DNA from: Aliiroseovarius sp. S1123 | GTDB lineage: Bacteria; Pseudomonadota; Alphaproteobacteria; Rhodobacterales; Rhodobacteraceae | Length of the DNA: 64,000 nucleotides | Direction: 5' to 3' | Assembly: GCF_023015885.1 (NCBI RefSeq) | Contig: NZ_JALKBE010000003.1 | Span: forward strand, 310,001 to 374,000 | Part shown: positions 20,613 to 30,098 of the stretch, in pieces | Layout of the letters: the number at the start of each line of letters is the position of its first letter | Position numbering within the stretch: the stretch's first letter is position 1 | Notes under the pieces: generated by a model | The model's input: only the letters and a program-made list of their open reading frames with translations | Told to the model about the DNA's origin: nothing | Database searches by the model: none | Position numbers and translations under genes: made by a program

Positions 20613-22190
20613 GTGACTCGAATTCTACCTGATATCTTTGTGCGCCTGCTGGGCGCAATCTGCGCGATTGCGCTGATCGGCAGTTCAGCGGCCCAGGCGC
20701 AGGACGTGACCCTGACGTCGCGCGACGGATCTATCGAGTTGACCGGCTATCTTCTGACCTTCGATGGCGAGTTTTATCGCGTCGATACCGAGTTCGGCAT
20801 CCTGACCGTCGACAGCTCGGGCGTCAGTTGCGAAGGACCGGGCTGTCCCAGCCTTGGCCCGTTCGTGGCCGAGCTGACGATTTCGGGGGCCCACAATATG
20901 GGTGCCGTCCTGTTCCCCGCGTTGGTCGAGGGCTTTGCTCTGCGCAACGGTTACGCCCTGAAACGCGAGGAAATACAGGGGGTTGGCACGCTCTATACGC
21001 TTCTGGAAGGCGGATCCGGGCAAGAGGTCGCGCGCTTTACCATCAAGATGACTACCAGCTCGGAAGGCTTTGCGGATCTTCTGAGCCAGCAGGCCGATAT
21101 GGTGCTGTCGATGCGGCAGGCCACCACCCGCGAACGCAGCCTTGCGCGCGATGCCGGGCTGGGCGATCTGCGGATGGCACGGCAAAGCCGGGTGGCCGCG
21201 CTGGATGCGTTGGTGCCCATTGTCGCACCGGGCAATCCGGTGACACGGATCTCGATCTCGCAACTGGCGGCGATCTATGCGGGCAAGATTACGAATTGGT
21301 CCGAACTTGGGGGCGAGGACGCGCCAATTACGCCCTATATGATGGATATCGAAGAGGGGTTCGGCCCCGTCTTCATGCAGGATGTTATATCGGCACAGGG
21401 GGTCACCCTCTCCGACAACGTGGTGATCCATCCGACCAGCCGAACCCTTGCCGACGCGATTGCACGCGATCCCTATGGCATCGCGATGACCACCTACACG
21501 CAGCGCGGCAGTGGCGAAGTGGTCGAGCTGTCAGGGCGCTGCGGTTTCTCGGTCCATGCCTCGCGCGCGTCGATCAAGTCCGAGGATTATCCCCTGACCA
21601 TGCCGATGTTCCTGTATCTGCCGGAACGTCGCCTGCCCCAGATTGGGCGCGAATTCCTATCTTATCTGCGGACCGATAGTGCGCAATTCGTCACCCGTCG
21701 TGCGGGCTTTGTGGATCAGGCGCTAACCCGCCAGCCGCTGCGTGCGCAGGGGGATCGCATGGCCAACGCGATCACCGCCGCCGGGGACGAGGTCGCGCTG
21801 GACGAACTTCAGCGCATGATCACCACCCTGACCGGGTCCGAGCGCCTGTCGATCAGTTTCCGTTTTGAGGGTGGTTCGACCCTACTGGATGCGCCTTCGC
21901 GGTCGAACGTGGCCTTGCTGGCCGAGGCGCTGGAGAGCGGCCATTTTGACGGTAAGCGCTTGTCTTTCATTGGATTTTCTGACGGCCAAGGCGCTGCCGA
22001 GCAAAACCGAAGACTGTCCGAGCGTCGCGCGCGCGCCGTACGGGATCAGGTGTTGGGGCAACTTGAAGCCTTTGATCTGTCCCGTGTCGAGATGCAGATC
22101 GACGCCTTTGGCGAGGCGATGCCGATGGCCTGTGACGACAGCGCCTGGGGGCGGGGTGTAAACCGCCGGGTCGAAATCTGGGTGGACTGA
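20613..22190 (+). CDS. PstS-like substrate-binding domain fused to OmpA peptidoglycan-binding domain
   Basis: A protein of about 525 residues with an export signal (core LLGAICAIALIGSSAAQAQ). The next ~350 residues resemble phosphate-type periplasmic binding proteins, including TTSSEGFADLLSQQADMVL, TRISISQLAAIYAGKITNW and GIAMTTYTQRG. The last ~120 residues are an OmpA domain with FIGFSDGQGAAEQNRRLSE and the NRRVEIWV-like end, which would anchor it to peptidoglycan. The start is uncertain: GTG at 20613 or 20640 gives a good signal peptide, whereas the longer frame from 20481 does not. No transporter genes are adjacent, so a binding or envelope-sensing role is possible. Confidence 0.82.
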   Translation: MTRILPDIFVRLLGAICAIALIGSSAAQAQDVTLTSRDGSIELTGYLLTFDGEFYRVDTEFGILTVDSSGVSCEGPGCPSLGPFVAELTISGAHNMGAVLFPALVEGFALRNGYALKREEIQGVGTLYTLLEGGSGQEVARFTIKMTTSSEGFADLLSQQADMVLSMRQATTRERSLARDAGLGDLRMARQSRVAALDALVPIVAPGNPVTRISISQLAAIYAGKITNWSELGGEDAPITPYMMDIEEGFGPVFMQDVISAQGVTLSDNVVIHPTSRTLADAIARDPYGIAMTTYTQRGSGEVVELSGRCGFSVHASRASIKSEDYPLTMPMFLYLPERRLPQIGREFLSYLRTDSAQFVTRRAGFVDQALTRQPLRAQGDRMANAITAAGDEVALDELQRMITTLTGSERLSISFRFEGGSTLLDAPSRSNVALLAEALESGHFDGKRLSFIGFSDGQGAAEQNRRLSERRARAVRDQVLGQLEAFDLSRVEMQIDAFGEAMPMACDDSAWGRGVNRRVEIWVD

Positions 22191-22194
22191 GGGT

Positions 22195-22968
22195 TTACAA
22201 GTAGCCTTCGGACCGAAAGCTCAGTTCAGTCGATTTTCCGATGATCAGGTGATCGTGCAGCGCAATGCCAAGCGCCTTCGCTGCGTCATTCACCTGTGCC
22301 GTCATCTGAATATCGCTGTCCGATGGGGTCGGGTCGCCTGACGGGTGGTTATGCACTAAAATAAGCGCCGAGGCGTTTAGCGCGAGCGCCCTCTTCACCA
22401 CCTCGCGCGGGTAAACGGGAACATGATCCACGGTGCCCTTGGCCTGTTCCTCGTCTGCGATTAGGACATTCTTGCGGTCCAGAAACAGGATACGGAACTG
22501 TTCCGTATCGCGATGCGCCATGGTGGTGTGGCAATAGTCCAAGACCGCGTCCCAGCTGGAAATTACATGCCGCTGCATCACCTTGGAACGCGCCATGCGA
22601 TGGGCTGCAGCCTCGATGATTTTCAGATCGGTGATGACCGAGTCGCCGATGCCTGATACCGCCCTTAACCGATCAGCGGGGGCCGTGACCACGCGGTTGA
22701 AATCTCCGAACGTGTCCAACAGCGCGCGCGCAATGGGTTTGACATCGCGGCGGGGGATTGATCGGAACAACAGCAGCTCCAACAGCTCGTAATCTGGCAT
22801 CGCCTGCGCCCCGCCCTCGTTAAAGCGCGCGCGCAACCGCTGGCGATGATCCTTGATATAGGACGGCAGCTTGCCAGCGGTCATCGCAATCGGTGTCGCG
22901 GGTGCCTCGTCCGTGTCGAACAGGCTTTGCGGCATCTCGGCGAAGTGGAAGTCACGCTGGTCGGTCAT
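22195..22968 (-). CDS. radC: RadC family JAB/MPN-domain protein
   Basis: A 257-residue protein. The helix-hairpin-helix region (about residues 45-120) contains [20 protein letters not shown]. The C-terminal JAB1/MPN metalloprotease-like domain has [14 protein letters not shown] and the metal-binding block [16 protein letters not shown], with all the expected His/Asp/Ser ligands. RadC was named for DNA repair, but its real function in chromosomes is unclear. I chose the ATG at 22968; the frame also opens with a GTG 14 codons upstream. It faces the binding-protein/OmpA gene, with only four bases between the stops. Confidence 0.9.
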   Translation of the reverse strand: MTDQRDFHFAEMPQSLFDTDEAPATPIAMTAGKLPSYIKDHRQRLRARFNEGGAQAMPDYELLELLLFRSIPRRDVKPIARALLDTFGDFNRVVTAPADRLRAVSGIGDSVITDLKIIEAAAHRMARSKVMQRHVISSWDAVLDYCHTTMAHRDTEQFRILFLDRKNVLIADEEQAKGTVDHVPVYPREVVKRALALNASALILVHNHPSGDPTPSDSDIQMTAQVNDAAKALGIALHDHLIIGKSTELSFRSEGYL

Positions 22969-23021
22969 GGGATCAGCCTGCCCCAAAACTGGTGAATGAT
23001 AGGTTAACACTTCCCAGATAC

Positions 23022-23055
23022 GAAAACGCCCCGGTGTTTGTGCAACACCGGGGCG
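23022..23055 (-). terminator. Intrinsic terminator after dnaJ
   Basis: An 11-base-pair perfect stem (CGCCCCGGTGT / ACACCGGGGCG, 23027-23055) with a 7-base loop is followed on the minus strand by TTTTCG. It lies 23 bases beyond the dnaJ stop and before radC. Confidence 0.8.
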
Positions 23056-23077
23056 CTTGGTTTTCTGAACGGGGCAA

Positions 23078-24217
23078 TTAGCCCTTCATGCTGTCCCAGA
23101 AGCTTCTGACTTTCGTAAAGAAATTCGAGCTTTCGGGGTTGTTCTCTTCCGACAGTTTCTCGAACTCGCGTAGCAGCTCTTTCTGCTGCGACGTCAGATT
23201 GACCGGCGTTTCCACCGCAAGCTCGATATACATGTCGCCGATGGGTCCACCGCGCAGACCGGGCATGCCTTTGGAGCGCAGACGCATCTGACGGCCTGAC
23301 TGGCTGCCTGCAGGGATCTTCACGCGCGAGCGGCCACCGTCGATGGTCGGCACTTCGATGTCACCACCCAAAGCGGCGGCGGCCATCGACACGGGAACGC
23401 GGCAATGCAGATGCGTGCCTTCGCGGTCGAAAATGGCGTGATCGGCCACTTCGATGAAGATGTACAGATCGCCCGACGGCCCACCGCGCATCCCAGCCTC
23501 GCCTTCGCCAGAAAGACGAATACGGGTGCCGGTCTCAACACCGGCAGGGATGTTCACCGACAGCGAGCGTTCCTTCTCCTTGCGCCCTGCCCCGTGGCAG
23601 GATTTGCAAGGGTTCTGGATCATCTGACCGGTGCCCTGACAGGTCGGACAGGCGCGCTCGACAGTAAAGAAGCCTTGCTGCGCTCGAACTTTGCCCATGC
23701 CCTGACAGGTTGGACACATGGTCGGTTCGGACCCGGATTCTGATCCGGTGCCACTGCATTCATCACAGGCGACCGAGGTCGGCACGTTGATGGTTTTCTG
23801 GATGCCCGAGAACGCCTCTTCCAGTGTCACACGCAGGTTGTAACGCAAGTCTGACCCACGCTGAGCGCGCGCGCGGCCACCGCCACGTCCGCCCATGAAG
23901 TCGCCGAACAGATCGTCAAACACATCCGAAAATGCGCTGGAGAAGTCGCCTTGGCCATGATGGCCGCCGCCGGGACGTCCGCCCATACCGCCTTCGAAAG
24001 CAGCATGGCCAAAGCGGTCATAGGCGGCTTTCTTTTCGGCATCCTTCAGAACTTCGTAGGCCTCGTTCACTTCCTTGAACTGAGATTCGGCATCGGGATT
24101 GTCGGAGTTTCGGTCTGGGTGAAGCTCTTTGGCCTTCTTGCGATAGGCTTTCTTCAGCTCGTCCGCCGAAGCACCTTTCGAAGCGCCAAGGACCTCATAG
24201 TAATCACGTTTTGCCAT
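23078..24217 (-). CDS. dnaJ: Chaperone protein DnaJ (Hsp40)
   Basis: A 379-residue co-chaperone that stimulates DnaK ATPase and delivers unfolded proteins. The J domain (1-70) has the catalytic HPD (LHPDRNSD), followed by a Gly-rich linker with repeated GGRGGG-type sequence. Four zinc-binding CxxCxGxG repeats come next ([32 protein letters not shown]), then the C-terminal substrate-binding domains. The start is the ATG of [11 protein letters not shown]; upstream in-frame codons show no similarity. It lies downstream of dnaK, 67 bases away, in the usual order. Confidence 0.97.
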   Translation of the reverse strand: MAKRDYYEVLGASKGASADELKKAYRKKAKELHPDRNSDNPDAESQFKEVNEAYEVLKDAEKKAAYDRFGHAAFEGGMGGRPGGGHHGQGDFSSAFSDVFDDLFGDFMGGRGGGRARAQRGSDLRYNLRVTLEEAFSGIQKTINVPTSVACDECSGTGSESGSEPTMCPTCQGMGKVRAQQGFFTVERACPTCQGTGQMIQNPCKSCHGAGRKEKERSLSVNIPAGVETGTRIRLSGEGEAGMRGGPSGDLYIFIEVADHAIFDREGTHLHCRVPVSMAAAALGGDIEVPTIDGGRSRVKIPAGSQSGRQMRLRSKGMPGLRGGPIGDMYIELAVETPVNLTSQQKELLREFEKLSEENNPESSNFFTKVRSFWDSMKG

Positions 24218-24284
24218 GATGGGGTCGTCTCCACTTGGGAGGGAGGCAGGGCAGCGTGGCCGCCCCGCCATTCACCTATGCGAC

Positions 24285-26201
24285 TTAGCGTTTGCTATCG
24301 TCGAGGTCTTCGAAATCGGCATCGACGATGTCATCGTCCACGGCCGAGGGGCCGTCTGCTTCTTCCGCAGGTTCGCCAGCAGCGTCTTCTTGCTGCGACT
24401 TATAGATCGCTTCGCCCAGTTTCATGGCCGCTTCGGTCACGTTCTGAACACCGCCTTTGATCTTGTCAGCCGATGCGTCGTCTTTTTCCAGATCGTCCTT
24501 CAGAGCAGCGATTGCCAGCTCGATGGCTTCGATCGTGGTCGGATCGACCTTGTCGGCATGCTCTTCCATCGACTTTTCGGTCGAGTGGATCAGGCTTTCG
24601 GCCTGGTTGCGGGCTTCGACAAGCTCTTTACGCTCTTTATCGGCCTCGGCGTTGGCTTCAGCGTCTTTCACCATTGCGTCGATGTCGTCATCCGACAGAC
24701 CGCCCGATGCTTGGATGGTGATTTTGTGCTCTTTGCCGGTGCCTTTGTCTTTGGCGCCCACTTCAACGATGCCGTTGGCGTCGATGTCGAAGGTCACCTC
24801 GATCTGAGGCAGGCCACGCGGTGCGGGCGGGATGTCTTCAAGGTTGAACTGGCCCAGGATCTTGTTGTCCGCAGCCATTTCACGTTCGCCTTGGAACACA
24901 CGCAGGGTCACGGCGTTCTGGTTGTCTTCCGCGGTCGAGAAGATCTGCGACTTCTTGGTCGGGATCGTCGTGTTGCGGTCGATCAGGCGGGTGAACACGC
25001 CACCCAGCGTTTCGATACCAAGCGACAGCGGGGTCACGTCCAGAAGAACAACGTCTTTCACGTCGCCCTGCAGAACACCGGCCTGAATGGCAGCACCCAT
25101 GGCAACCACTTCGTCCGGGTTCACACCCTTGTGGGGTTCTTTGCCGAAGAACTTGGAAACCTCTTCGATCACGCGCGGCATGCGGGTCATACCACCGACC
25201 AGAACCACCTCGTCAATGTCGCCGGTCGACAGGCCGGCGTCTTTCAGAGCGGCTTGGCACGGCTTGATCGAACGCTTGATCAGGTCCGACACAAGGCTTT
25301 CCAGCTTGGCGCGGGTCAGCTTCATGACCATGTGCAGCGGTGCACCATCCGAACCCATCGAGATGAACGGCTGGTTGATTTCGGTCTGCGAAGCCGACGA
25401 CAGTTCGATCTTGGCTTTCTCAGCGGCTTCTTTCAGTCGCTGCAGAGCCATCTTGTCTTTCGACAGATCGACCTGGTTTTCCTTTTTGAACTCATCGACC
25501 AGATACTGAACGATGCGCATGTCGAAGTCTTCACCACCAAGGAACGTGTCGCCGTTGGTCGATTTTACTTCGAAAAGGCCGTCGTCGATTTCCAGGATGG
25601 TCACGTCGAAGGTACCACCACCAAGGTCATAAACCGCGATGGTTTGGGTCTCTTCCTTGTCCAGACCATAGGCCAAGGCGGCAGCGGTCGGTTCGTTGAT
25701 GATCCGCAGCACTTCCAGACCAGCGATCTTGCCGGCGTCTTTGGTGGCCTGACGCTGAGCGTCGTTGAAATATGCGGGCACGGTGATCACGGCCTGAGTG
25801 ACTTCCTCACCCAGATAGCTTTCTGCCGTTTCTTTCATCTTGCCCAGAATGAAGGCCGAGATTTGCGAGGGCGAATACTTTTCGCCAGCAGCCTCAACCC
25901 ATGCGTCGCCGTTGCCGCCATCTACGATAGCGTAGGGAACCAGCTTCTTGTCTTTTTCGACAGCCGGGTCGTTCATGTTGCGTCCGATCAGACGTTTCAC
26001 GGCGAAGACGGTGTTGTCGGGGTTGGTGACAGCCTGACGTTTTGCCGGCTGGCCTACCAGTCGCTCTTCATCTTTGAAGGCGACGATCGAAGGCGTGGTA
26101 CGTGCACCTTCTGCGTTTTCGATGACTCGCGGCTGCGAGCCGTCCATGATGGCAACACACGAGTTGGTGGTGCCGAGGTCGATACCGATGACTTTGGCCA
26201 T
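24285..26201 (-). CDS. dnaK: Molecular chaperone DnaK (Hsp70)
   Basis: A 638-residue Hsp70. The ATPase domain begins [17 protein letters not shown] and contains [14 protein letters not shown] and the [12 protein letters not shown] loop. The substrate-binding domain follows after the [16 protein letters not shown] linker, and the acidic, disordered C terminus is typical. It binds exposed hydrophobic segments of unfolded proteins with DnaJ and GrpE. A sigma-70-like promoter (TTGCAG-17-TATATA) lies about 110 bases upstream on the minus strand. The long plus-strand open frame opposite it is a shadow caused by codon bias. Confidence 0.98.
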   Translation of the reverse strand: MAKVIGIDLGTTNSCVAIMDGSQPRVIENAEGARTTPSIVAFKDEERLVGQPAKRQAVTNPDNTVFAVKRLIGRNMNDPAVEKDKKLVPYAIVDGGNGDAWVEAAGEKYSPSQISAFILGKMKETAESYLGEEVTQAVITVPAYFNDAQRQATKDAGKIAGLEVLRIINEPTAAALAYGLDKEETQTIAVYDLGGGTFDVTILEIDDGLFEVKSTNGDTFLGGEDFDMRIVQYLVDEFKKENQVDLSKDKMALQRLKEAAEKAKIELSSASQTEINQPFISMGSDGAPLHMVMKLTRAKLESLVSDLIKRSIKPCQAALKDAGLSTGDIDEVVLVGGMTRMPRVIEEVSKFFGKEPHKGVNPDEVVAMGAAIQAGVLQGDVKDVVLLDVTPLSLGIETLGGVFTRLIDRNTTIPTKKSQIFSTAEDNQNAVTLRVFQGEREMAADNKILGQFNLEDIPPAPRGLPQIEVTFDIDANGIVEVGAKDKGTGKEHKITIQASGGLSDDDIDAMVKDAEANAEADKERKELVEARNQAESLIHSTEKSMEEHADKVDPTTIEAIELAIAALKDDLEKDDASADKIKGGVQNVTEAAMKLGEAIYKSQQEDAAGEPAEEADGPSAVDDDIVDADFEDLDDSKR

Positions 26202-26312
26202 GCGTAATATCCTCTCTTAAGGCGATGTTGTCAGGACCGACCTTGCAAAGCATCGGCCCCGGATCCCAGATTTTTACCGGTTCAGGAATGATCCATCTCC
26301 GGCGTCTGGGCG

Positions 26313-26341
26313 TATATAAGTAGGCGAAATGAGGCCTGCAA
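26313..26341 (-). promoter_or_regulatory. Candidate promoter of dnaK
   Basis: On the minus strand TTGCAG (plus coordinates 26336-26341) and TATATA (26313-26318) are separated by 17 bases. The -35 element sits in CTTGCAG, which also partly fits an RpoH-type CTTG-A element, so heat-shock use of the same site is possible. Confidence 0.55.
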
Positions 26342-26402
26342 GCGGTCGCGTGCCTCTGTTGGCGCAAAAATTCCGAGTCAATTCGAGGATTTGTGCGCTT
26401 TT

Positions 26403-26427
26403 CGCGTTTTAGTACCCGGAAAACGCG
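26403..26427. repeat. Short inverted repeat between the ABC permease and dnaK
   Basis: CGCGTTTT (26403-26410) and AAAACGCG (26420-26427) form an 8-base-pair inverted repeat with a 9-base spacer, ten bases beyond the ABC permease stop. There is no T run after it on the minus strand. It could end the permease transcript weakly or be a protein site. Confidence 0.35.
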
Positions 26428-26436
26428 CGCTTGCAG

Positions 26437-27258
26437 CTACTGTCGGGCCGACCAGCTGGCCGAAACATGTTTCCGCGAATAGCTTTCGCCCATCAGGCCC
26501 AGCAATGTCGCCACGCACGAAAAGATCAAAGGATACATCCAGTTCGTGTAGTGCGGATTGTAGTTGATAAAGATGTAGCCGCGTCCCTGATCCACGACGT
26601 GGAACAGTGGGTTCCAGATGAATATCGCAACCAGATAGTAGGGCGCTGAATTGGCGACGAACATCTTCCCAGATGCGAACATGTTGGCCCGCATGTAAAT
26701 CTTCCGAGCGATGCCAGTAAATTTTGGGAACCACGGTCGCAGTGCCAAAAAGATCAGCCCAATGGACGCCCCATTGAACCAAGATAGTATCACCATCAGC
26801 AGCGCCTTGACGGGGTGTTGTATTTCCACCGGCGTGACGGCGATGTGATAGATGGTCAGTATCACCACGATGCTGAGGATCTGAATATACAAAGATCCCA
26901 GGGCAGAGGATACAAACGCGACAAAAGTGTTCATCGGCGTATGCATCATCATCGGATGAGATGGTCCCGACGATGCCATCACAGCGCCCATCGCTTTGAC
27001 GTTTGTGAAGAACAGGAAAATCCCTGACATAATGTAAAGCAGAAAGTCGCCACGCAAGGCGGCGCCACGCAAACCAATAAATGTCATCATCACATAGAAT
27101 ATGGCAATCAACAGCATCACCTGAAACAAGTTCAGCACCAGTGCTGCAAGGGCGTTCGTTTGCTCGCTGCGAACGCTGTGCGCGGTCATGTGGAAGATGA
27201 CCTCGAACATGGAGAACGCTGCAGACAGCCGCGATTGTTTCTTCTTTGCCTCGAACAT
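26437..27258 (-). CDS. ABC-2 type permease, KpsM-like polysaccharide export
   Basis: A 273-residue inner-membrane permease with six predicted helices of the ABC-2 type used for capsule and O-antigen export. The N-terminal cytoplasmic segment, the MIYMRANMF-like amphipathic stretch (here RKIYMRANMFASGKMF), and the FHVVDQGRGYIFINYNP segment with a conserved aromatic region match KpsM/Wzm-type proteins. The usual ATPase partner (KpsT/Wzt) is not adjacent, and no KpsC/S or KpsE/D genes are in the window. It diverges from cysQ and lies close to kdsB and galU, which supports a surface-polysaccharide role. Confidence 0.85.
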   Translation of the reverse strand: MFEAKKKQSRLSAAFSMFEVIFHMTAHSVRSEQTNALAALVLNLFQVMLLIAIFYVMMTFIGLRGAALRGDFLLYIMSGIFLFFTNVKAMGAVMASSGPSHPMMMHTPMNTFVAFVSSALGSLYIQILSIVVILTIYHIAVTPVEIQHPVKALLMVILSWFNGASIGLIFLALRPWFPKFTGIARKIYMRANMFASGKMFVANSAPYYLVAIFIWNPLFHVVDQGRGYIFINYNPHYTNWMYPLIFSCVATLLGLMGESYSRKHVSASWSARQ

Positions 27259-27388
27259 GGCGCCACCTTGAACGGTTATGCGGAGCTTTTAACAGGGATT
27301 TCTTGCTGATCCTTTACCGGTTGATCATAAGGGGGGTGCAAAATGTTATCAACAAGGCCGGATCTGGCCGAATTTAAGGAGCTTCGAC

Positions 27389-28186
27389 TTGGATTTTGAG
27401 CGTCTGGAAACTGTTATGCGCACGCTGGCCCTGGAAGCGGGCGACGTGATCATGGAGATCTACAACTCGGAAGATTTCGACGTGCGCGCCAAGTCGGACG
27501 ACAGCCCGGTGACCGCGGCGGATGAAGCGGCGGATGCGCTGATTTCTGCCGGGTTGCGTGCGGCTTTCCCGGATGTGCTTTTGGTGACAGAAGAACAGGC
27601 CGACAGCCACAGCGAGCAGGCCAGCGAATTCCTGATCGTGGATCCCCTGGACGGCACGAAAGAATTCATACACCGCCGTGGCGATTTCACCGTGAATATT
27701 GCCTACGTCAAAGACGGCACCCCCGTGCGCGGCGTTGTTTACGCCCCCGCCAAGGGCCGCATGTTCTTCACTCGCGCCGGTGGCGAAAGTGTAGAGGAGC
27801 AAGGCCCGTTCGCGAAAGAAACCGTGGGCACCCTGTCGCCGATCACCGTGTCCAAGCCCGACAATGACGCGCTGTTCATCGTTGCATCGAAATCCCACCG
27901 CGATCAGGCGACCGAGGATTACATCAACAAATACAACGTCAAAGACAGTAAGTCGGCGGGCAGCTCGCTGAAGTTCTGTCTGGTCGCGACGGGCGAGGCC
28001 GACCTGTATCCCCGCGTGGGCCGCACGATGGAATGGGACACCGCAGCGGGTCACGCCGTTCTGAAAGGGGCTGGCGGGGATGTTGTGCGTTTCGACGATC
28101 ATACACCGCTGACCTATGGCAAGCCGATCTATGAAAACCCGTTCTTCATTGCCTATGCGCCGGGTGTCGAGCTGAAGAAGGCCTGA
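27389..28186 (+). CDS. cysQ: 3'(2'),5'-bisphosphate nucleotidase CysQ
   Basis: A 265-residue phosphatase of the inositol-monophosphatase superfamily. It hydrolyses 3'-phosphoadenosine 5'-phosphate (PAP), the by-product of PAPS-dependent sulfotransferases and PAPS reductase. Metal-binding motifs are present: SPVTAADEAAD, DPLDGTKEFIHR, and WDTAAGHAVLKGAGG near the end. The start is TTG at 27389, supported by AAGGAG eight bases upstream and by family alignment. A PAP phosphatase here fits the sulfotransferase encoded 6 kb downstream on the same strand, though CysQ also serves general sulfur assimilation. Confidence 0.92.
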   Translation: MDFERLETVMRTLALEAGDVIMEIYNSEDFDVRAKSDDSPVTAADEAADALISAGLRAAFPDVLLVTEEQADSHSEQASEFLIVDPLDGTKEFIHRRGDFTVNIAYVKDGTPVRGVVYAPAKGRMFFTRAGGESVEEQGPFAKETVGTLSPITVSKPDNDALFIVASKSHRDQATEDYINKYNVKDSKSAGSSLKFCLVATGEADLYPRVGRTMEWDTAAGHAVLKGAGGDVVRFDDHTPLTYGKPIYENPFFIAYAPGVELKKA

Positions 28187-28192
28187 ACCCGC

Positions 28193-28996
28193 ATGGCGAC
28201 GCTGATTGTCATCCCGGCGCGCTACGCCTCGACCCGGTATCCGGGCAAGGCGCTTGTGCCGCTCAGGGGGGCGACGGGTCAAAACAAGACCCTGATTCAC
28301 CGCAGTTGGGACGCCGCGCAGGCTGTGCGCGGCGTGGATCGGGTCGTGGTCGCCACGGATGATGACCGCATCCGGGACGAGGCGGAAGGGTTTGGCGCCG
28401 AGGTTGTGATGACCTCGGACACTTGTGAAAACGGGACCGAGCGATGCGCCGAAGCCCTGACCGCGCTGGGCGAAGAGTACGAGATCATCGTCAACTTGCA
28501 GGGCGACGCGCCCCTGACGCCACCGTGGTTCGTGGAAGAACTGGTCGCTGCGCTCAAGACCCATCCAGCGGCCGAGGTCGCAACGCCGGTTCTTCGCTGC
28601 GATGGCCGCGCGCTGAACGGCTTTCTGGAAGACCGCAAGGCGGGACGTGTCGGTGGAACGACGGCGGTCTTCGGATCAGAGGGACACGCGCTTTATTTCT
28701 CGAAAGAGGTGATCCCCTATACGCAGGGCAATGGCTGGTCCGACCACGATCAAACGCCGGTGTTTCACCATGTCGGCGTCTATGCCTATCGCCCGTCCGC
28801 CCTTGCCGCCTACCCGCTCTGGTCCGCTGGCCCTCTGGAACAGCTTGAAGGGTTGGAGCAGCTGCGCTTTCTTGAACGCGAGAAGCCCATTCAATGCGTC
28901 GAAGTCGATGCCCGTTCCCGCCAGTTTTGGGAGCTGAACAACCCCGAAGACGTCTCGCGGATCGAGGCCATCTTGCAAGAGCTCGGCGTTGCGTAA
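28193..28996 (+). CDS. kdsB: 3-deoxy-manno-octulosonate cytidylyltransferase (CMP-Kdo synthetase)
   Basis: A 267-residue cytosolic enzyme that makes CMP-Kdo for LPS core and for Kdo-linked capsule. The N-terminal nucleotide loop is IPARYASTRYPGKAL, followed by VVVATDDDRI, NLQGDAPL and the YFSKEVIPYTQG segment. The length is at the upper end for the family. It starts six bases after the cysQ stop, so the two are co-transcribed. Roseobacters can have more than one kdsB, and this copy, next to a KpsM-like permease and galU, may serve a polysaccharide pathway. Confidence 0.9.
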   Translation: MATLIVIPARYASTRYPGKALVPLRGATGQNKTLIHRSWDAAQAVRGVDRVVVATDDDRIRDEAEGFGAEVVMTSDTCENGTERCAEALTALGEEYEIIVNLQGDAPLTPPWFVEELVAALKTHPAAEVATPVLRCDGRALNGFLEDRKAGRVGGTTAVFGSEGHALYFSKEVIPYTQGNGWSDHDQTPVFHHVGVYAYRPSALAAYPLWSAGPLEQLEGLEQLRFLEREKPIQCVEVDARSRQFWELNNPEDVSRIEAILQELGVA

Positions 28997-29198
28997 TTCA
29001 TCGGCAGCGCTGGGGTTTTGGAAAAGAGTCGAGAAAAAAACCGCCGTGCTATAGAATAGCGAAAAAAGACCATGATGTTTTCAAATTTATCAATTAGAGA
29101 ATGACGAGTAAGCGCAACCCTAACAAGATGCCGTCGATTTTTCACCAGATGATAGCAGATCGAGCAGAGTTGCCGCGAATAGTACAAAGGTGAAGTTC

Positions 29199-30092
29199 AT
29201 GAAGCGTAAGGTTACCAAAGCGATTTTTCCTGTGGCGGGGCTTGGAACGCGGTTCCTGCCTGCAACGAAATCCATCCCGAAAGAAATCATGACGCTGGTT
29301 GACCGGCCCCTGATCCAATACGCAATTGACGAAGCCCGTGCCGCCGGCATCAAGGAATTCATCTTCGTGACCTCGCGCGGCAAAGGCGCGCTTGAGGATT
29401 ACTTTGACAACTCGCCCGTGCTTGAGCAGGAGCTGCGTAAGAAGGGTAAAGACCAGCTTTTAAAGATCCTGAAAGACACCAACATGGAATCCGGTGCCAT
29501 CGCTTATATGCGTCAGCACAAGGCGCTGGGGCTGGGCCACGCGGTCTGGTGTGCCCGCCGTTTGATTGCCAACGAACCTTTCGCCGTAATCTTGCCCGAT
29601 GACGTGATTGCCGCCGAAAAGCCCTGCCTTCAGCAGATGGTTGAAGCCTATGAAAACACGGGCGGCTGCATGGTTGCAGCGATGGAAGTTCCGCCCGAGA
29701 AGGCCAGCGCATACGGTGTGCTGGATGTGAAAGAAGACATGGGCGACCTGGTATCGACCCGCGGCATGGTCGAGAAACCCTCGATTGACGAAGCCCCGTC
29801 GAACCTTGCGGTGATTGGCCGCTACATCCTGACCCCGGATGTTCTGAAAAGCTTGGACCGCAAGCAAACCGGTGCCGGTGGGGAAATTCAGCTGACCGAT
29901 GCCATCGCGAACGAACTGGAACAGGGACGTGATGTGTTTGGCTATCGCTTCCGTGGTCAGCGGTTCGACTGTGGCTCGAAAGCTGGGTTCCTGCAGGCCA
30001 CCGTGGCCTTCGGCATGGCCCGAGACGAGCTGCGGGACGAGCTTATGGGCTATCTGCACGATCTGGTGGCCCAGAACAAAGCTGCCGAGTAA
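29199..30092 (+). CDS. galU: UTP-glucose-1-phosphate uridylyltransferase
   Basis: A 297-residue enzyme producing UDP-glucose for surface polysaccharides and glycolipids. The N-terminal signature AIFPVAGLGTRFLPATKS with the downstream KEIMTLVDRPLIQYAIDEA is diagnostic. Further conserved blocks are LGHAVWCAR and ILPDDVIA. The ATG at 29199 has AAGGTG upstream; a GTG three codons earlier is also in frame. It is followed seven bases later by the first of two tandem glycosyltransferases, so galU probably heads the glycan operon. The 200-base leader holds a possible TATAGA and one GAGTC but no clear promoter. Confidence 0.95.
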   Translation: MKRKVTKAIFPVAGLGTRFLPATKSIPKEIMTLVDRPLIQYAIDEARAAGIKEFIFVTSRGKGALEDYFDNSPVLEQELRKKGKDQLLKILKDTNMESGAIAYMRQHKALGLGHAVWCARRLIANEPFAVILPDDVIAAEKPCLQQMVEAYENTGGCMVAAMEVPPEKASAYGVLDVKEDMGDLVSTRGMVEKPSIDEAPSNLAVIGRYILTPDVLKSLDRKQTGAGGEIQLTDAIANELEQGRDVFGYRFRGQRFDCGSKAGFLQATVAFGMARDELRDELMGYLHDLVAQNKAAE

Positions 30093-30098
30093 TTCTGC

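Noticed and set aside
24216-26207. Open frame of 663 codons on the plus strand opposite dnaK
   Set aside because: Classic shadow of Hsp70 genes; the dnaK frame has complete family motifs.
27259-27388. GTTGAT/ATCAAC inverted repeat between the KpsM-like gene and cysQ (27320-27353)
   Set aside because: Arms are only six bases with a 22-base spacer, so chance is likely; not listed as a site.
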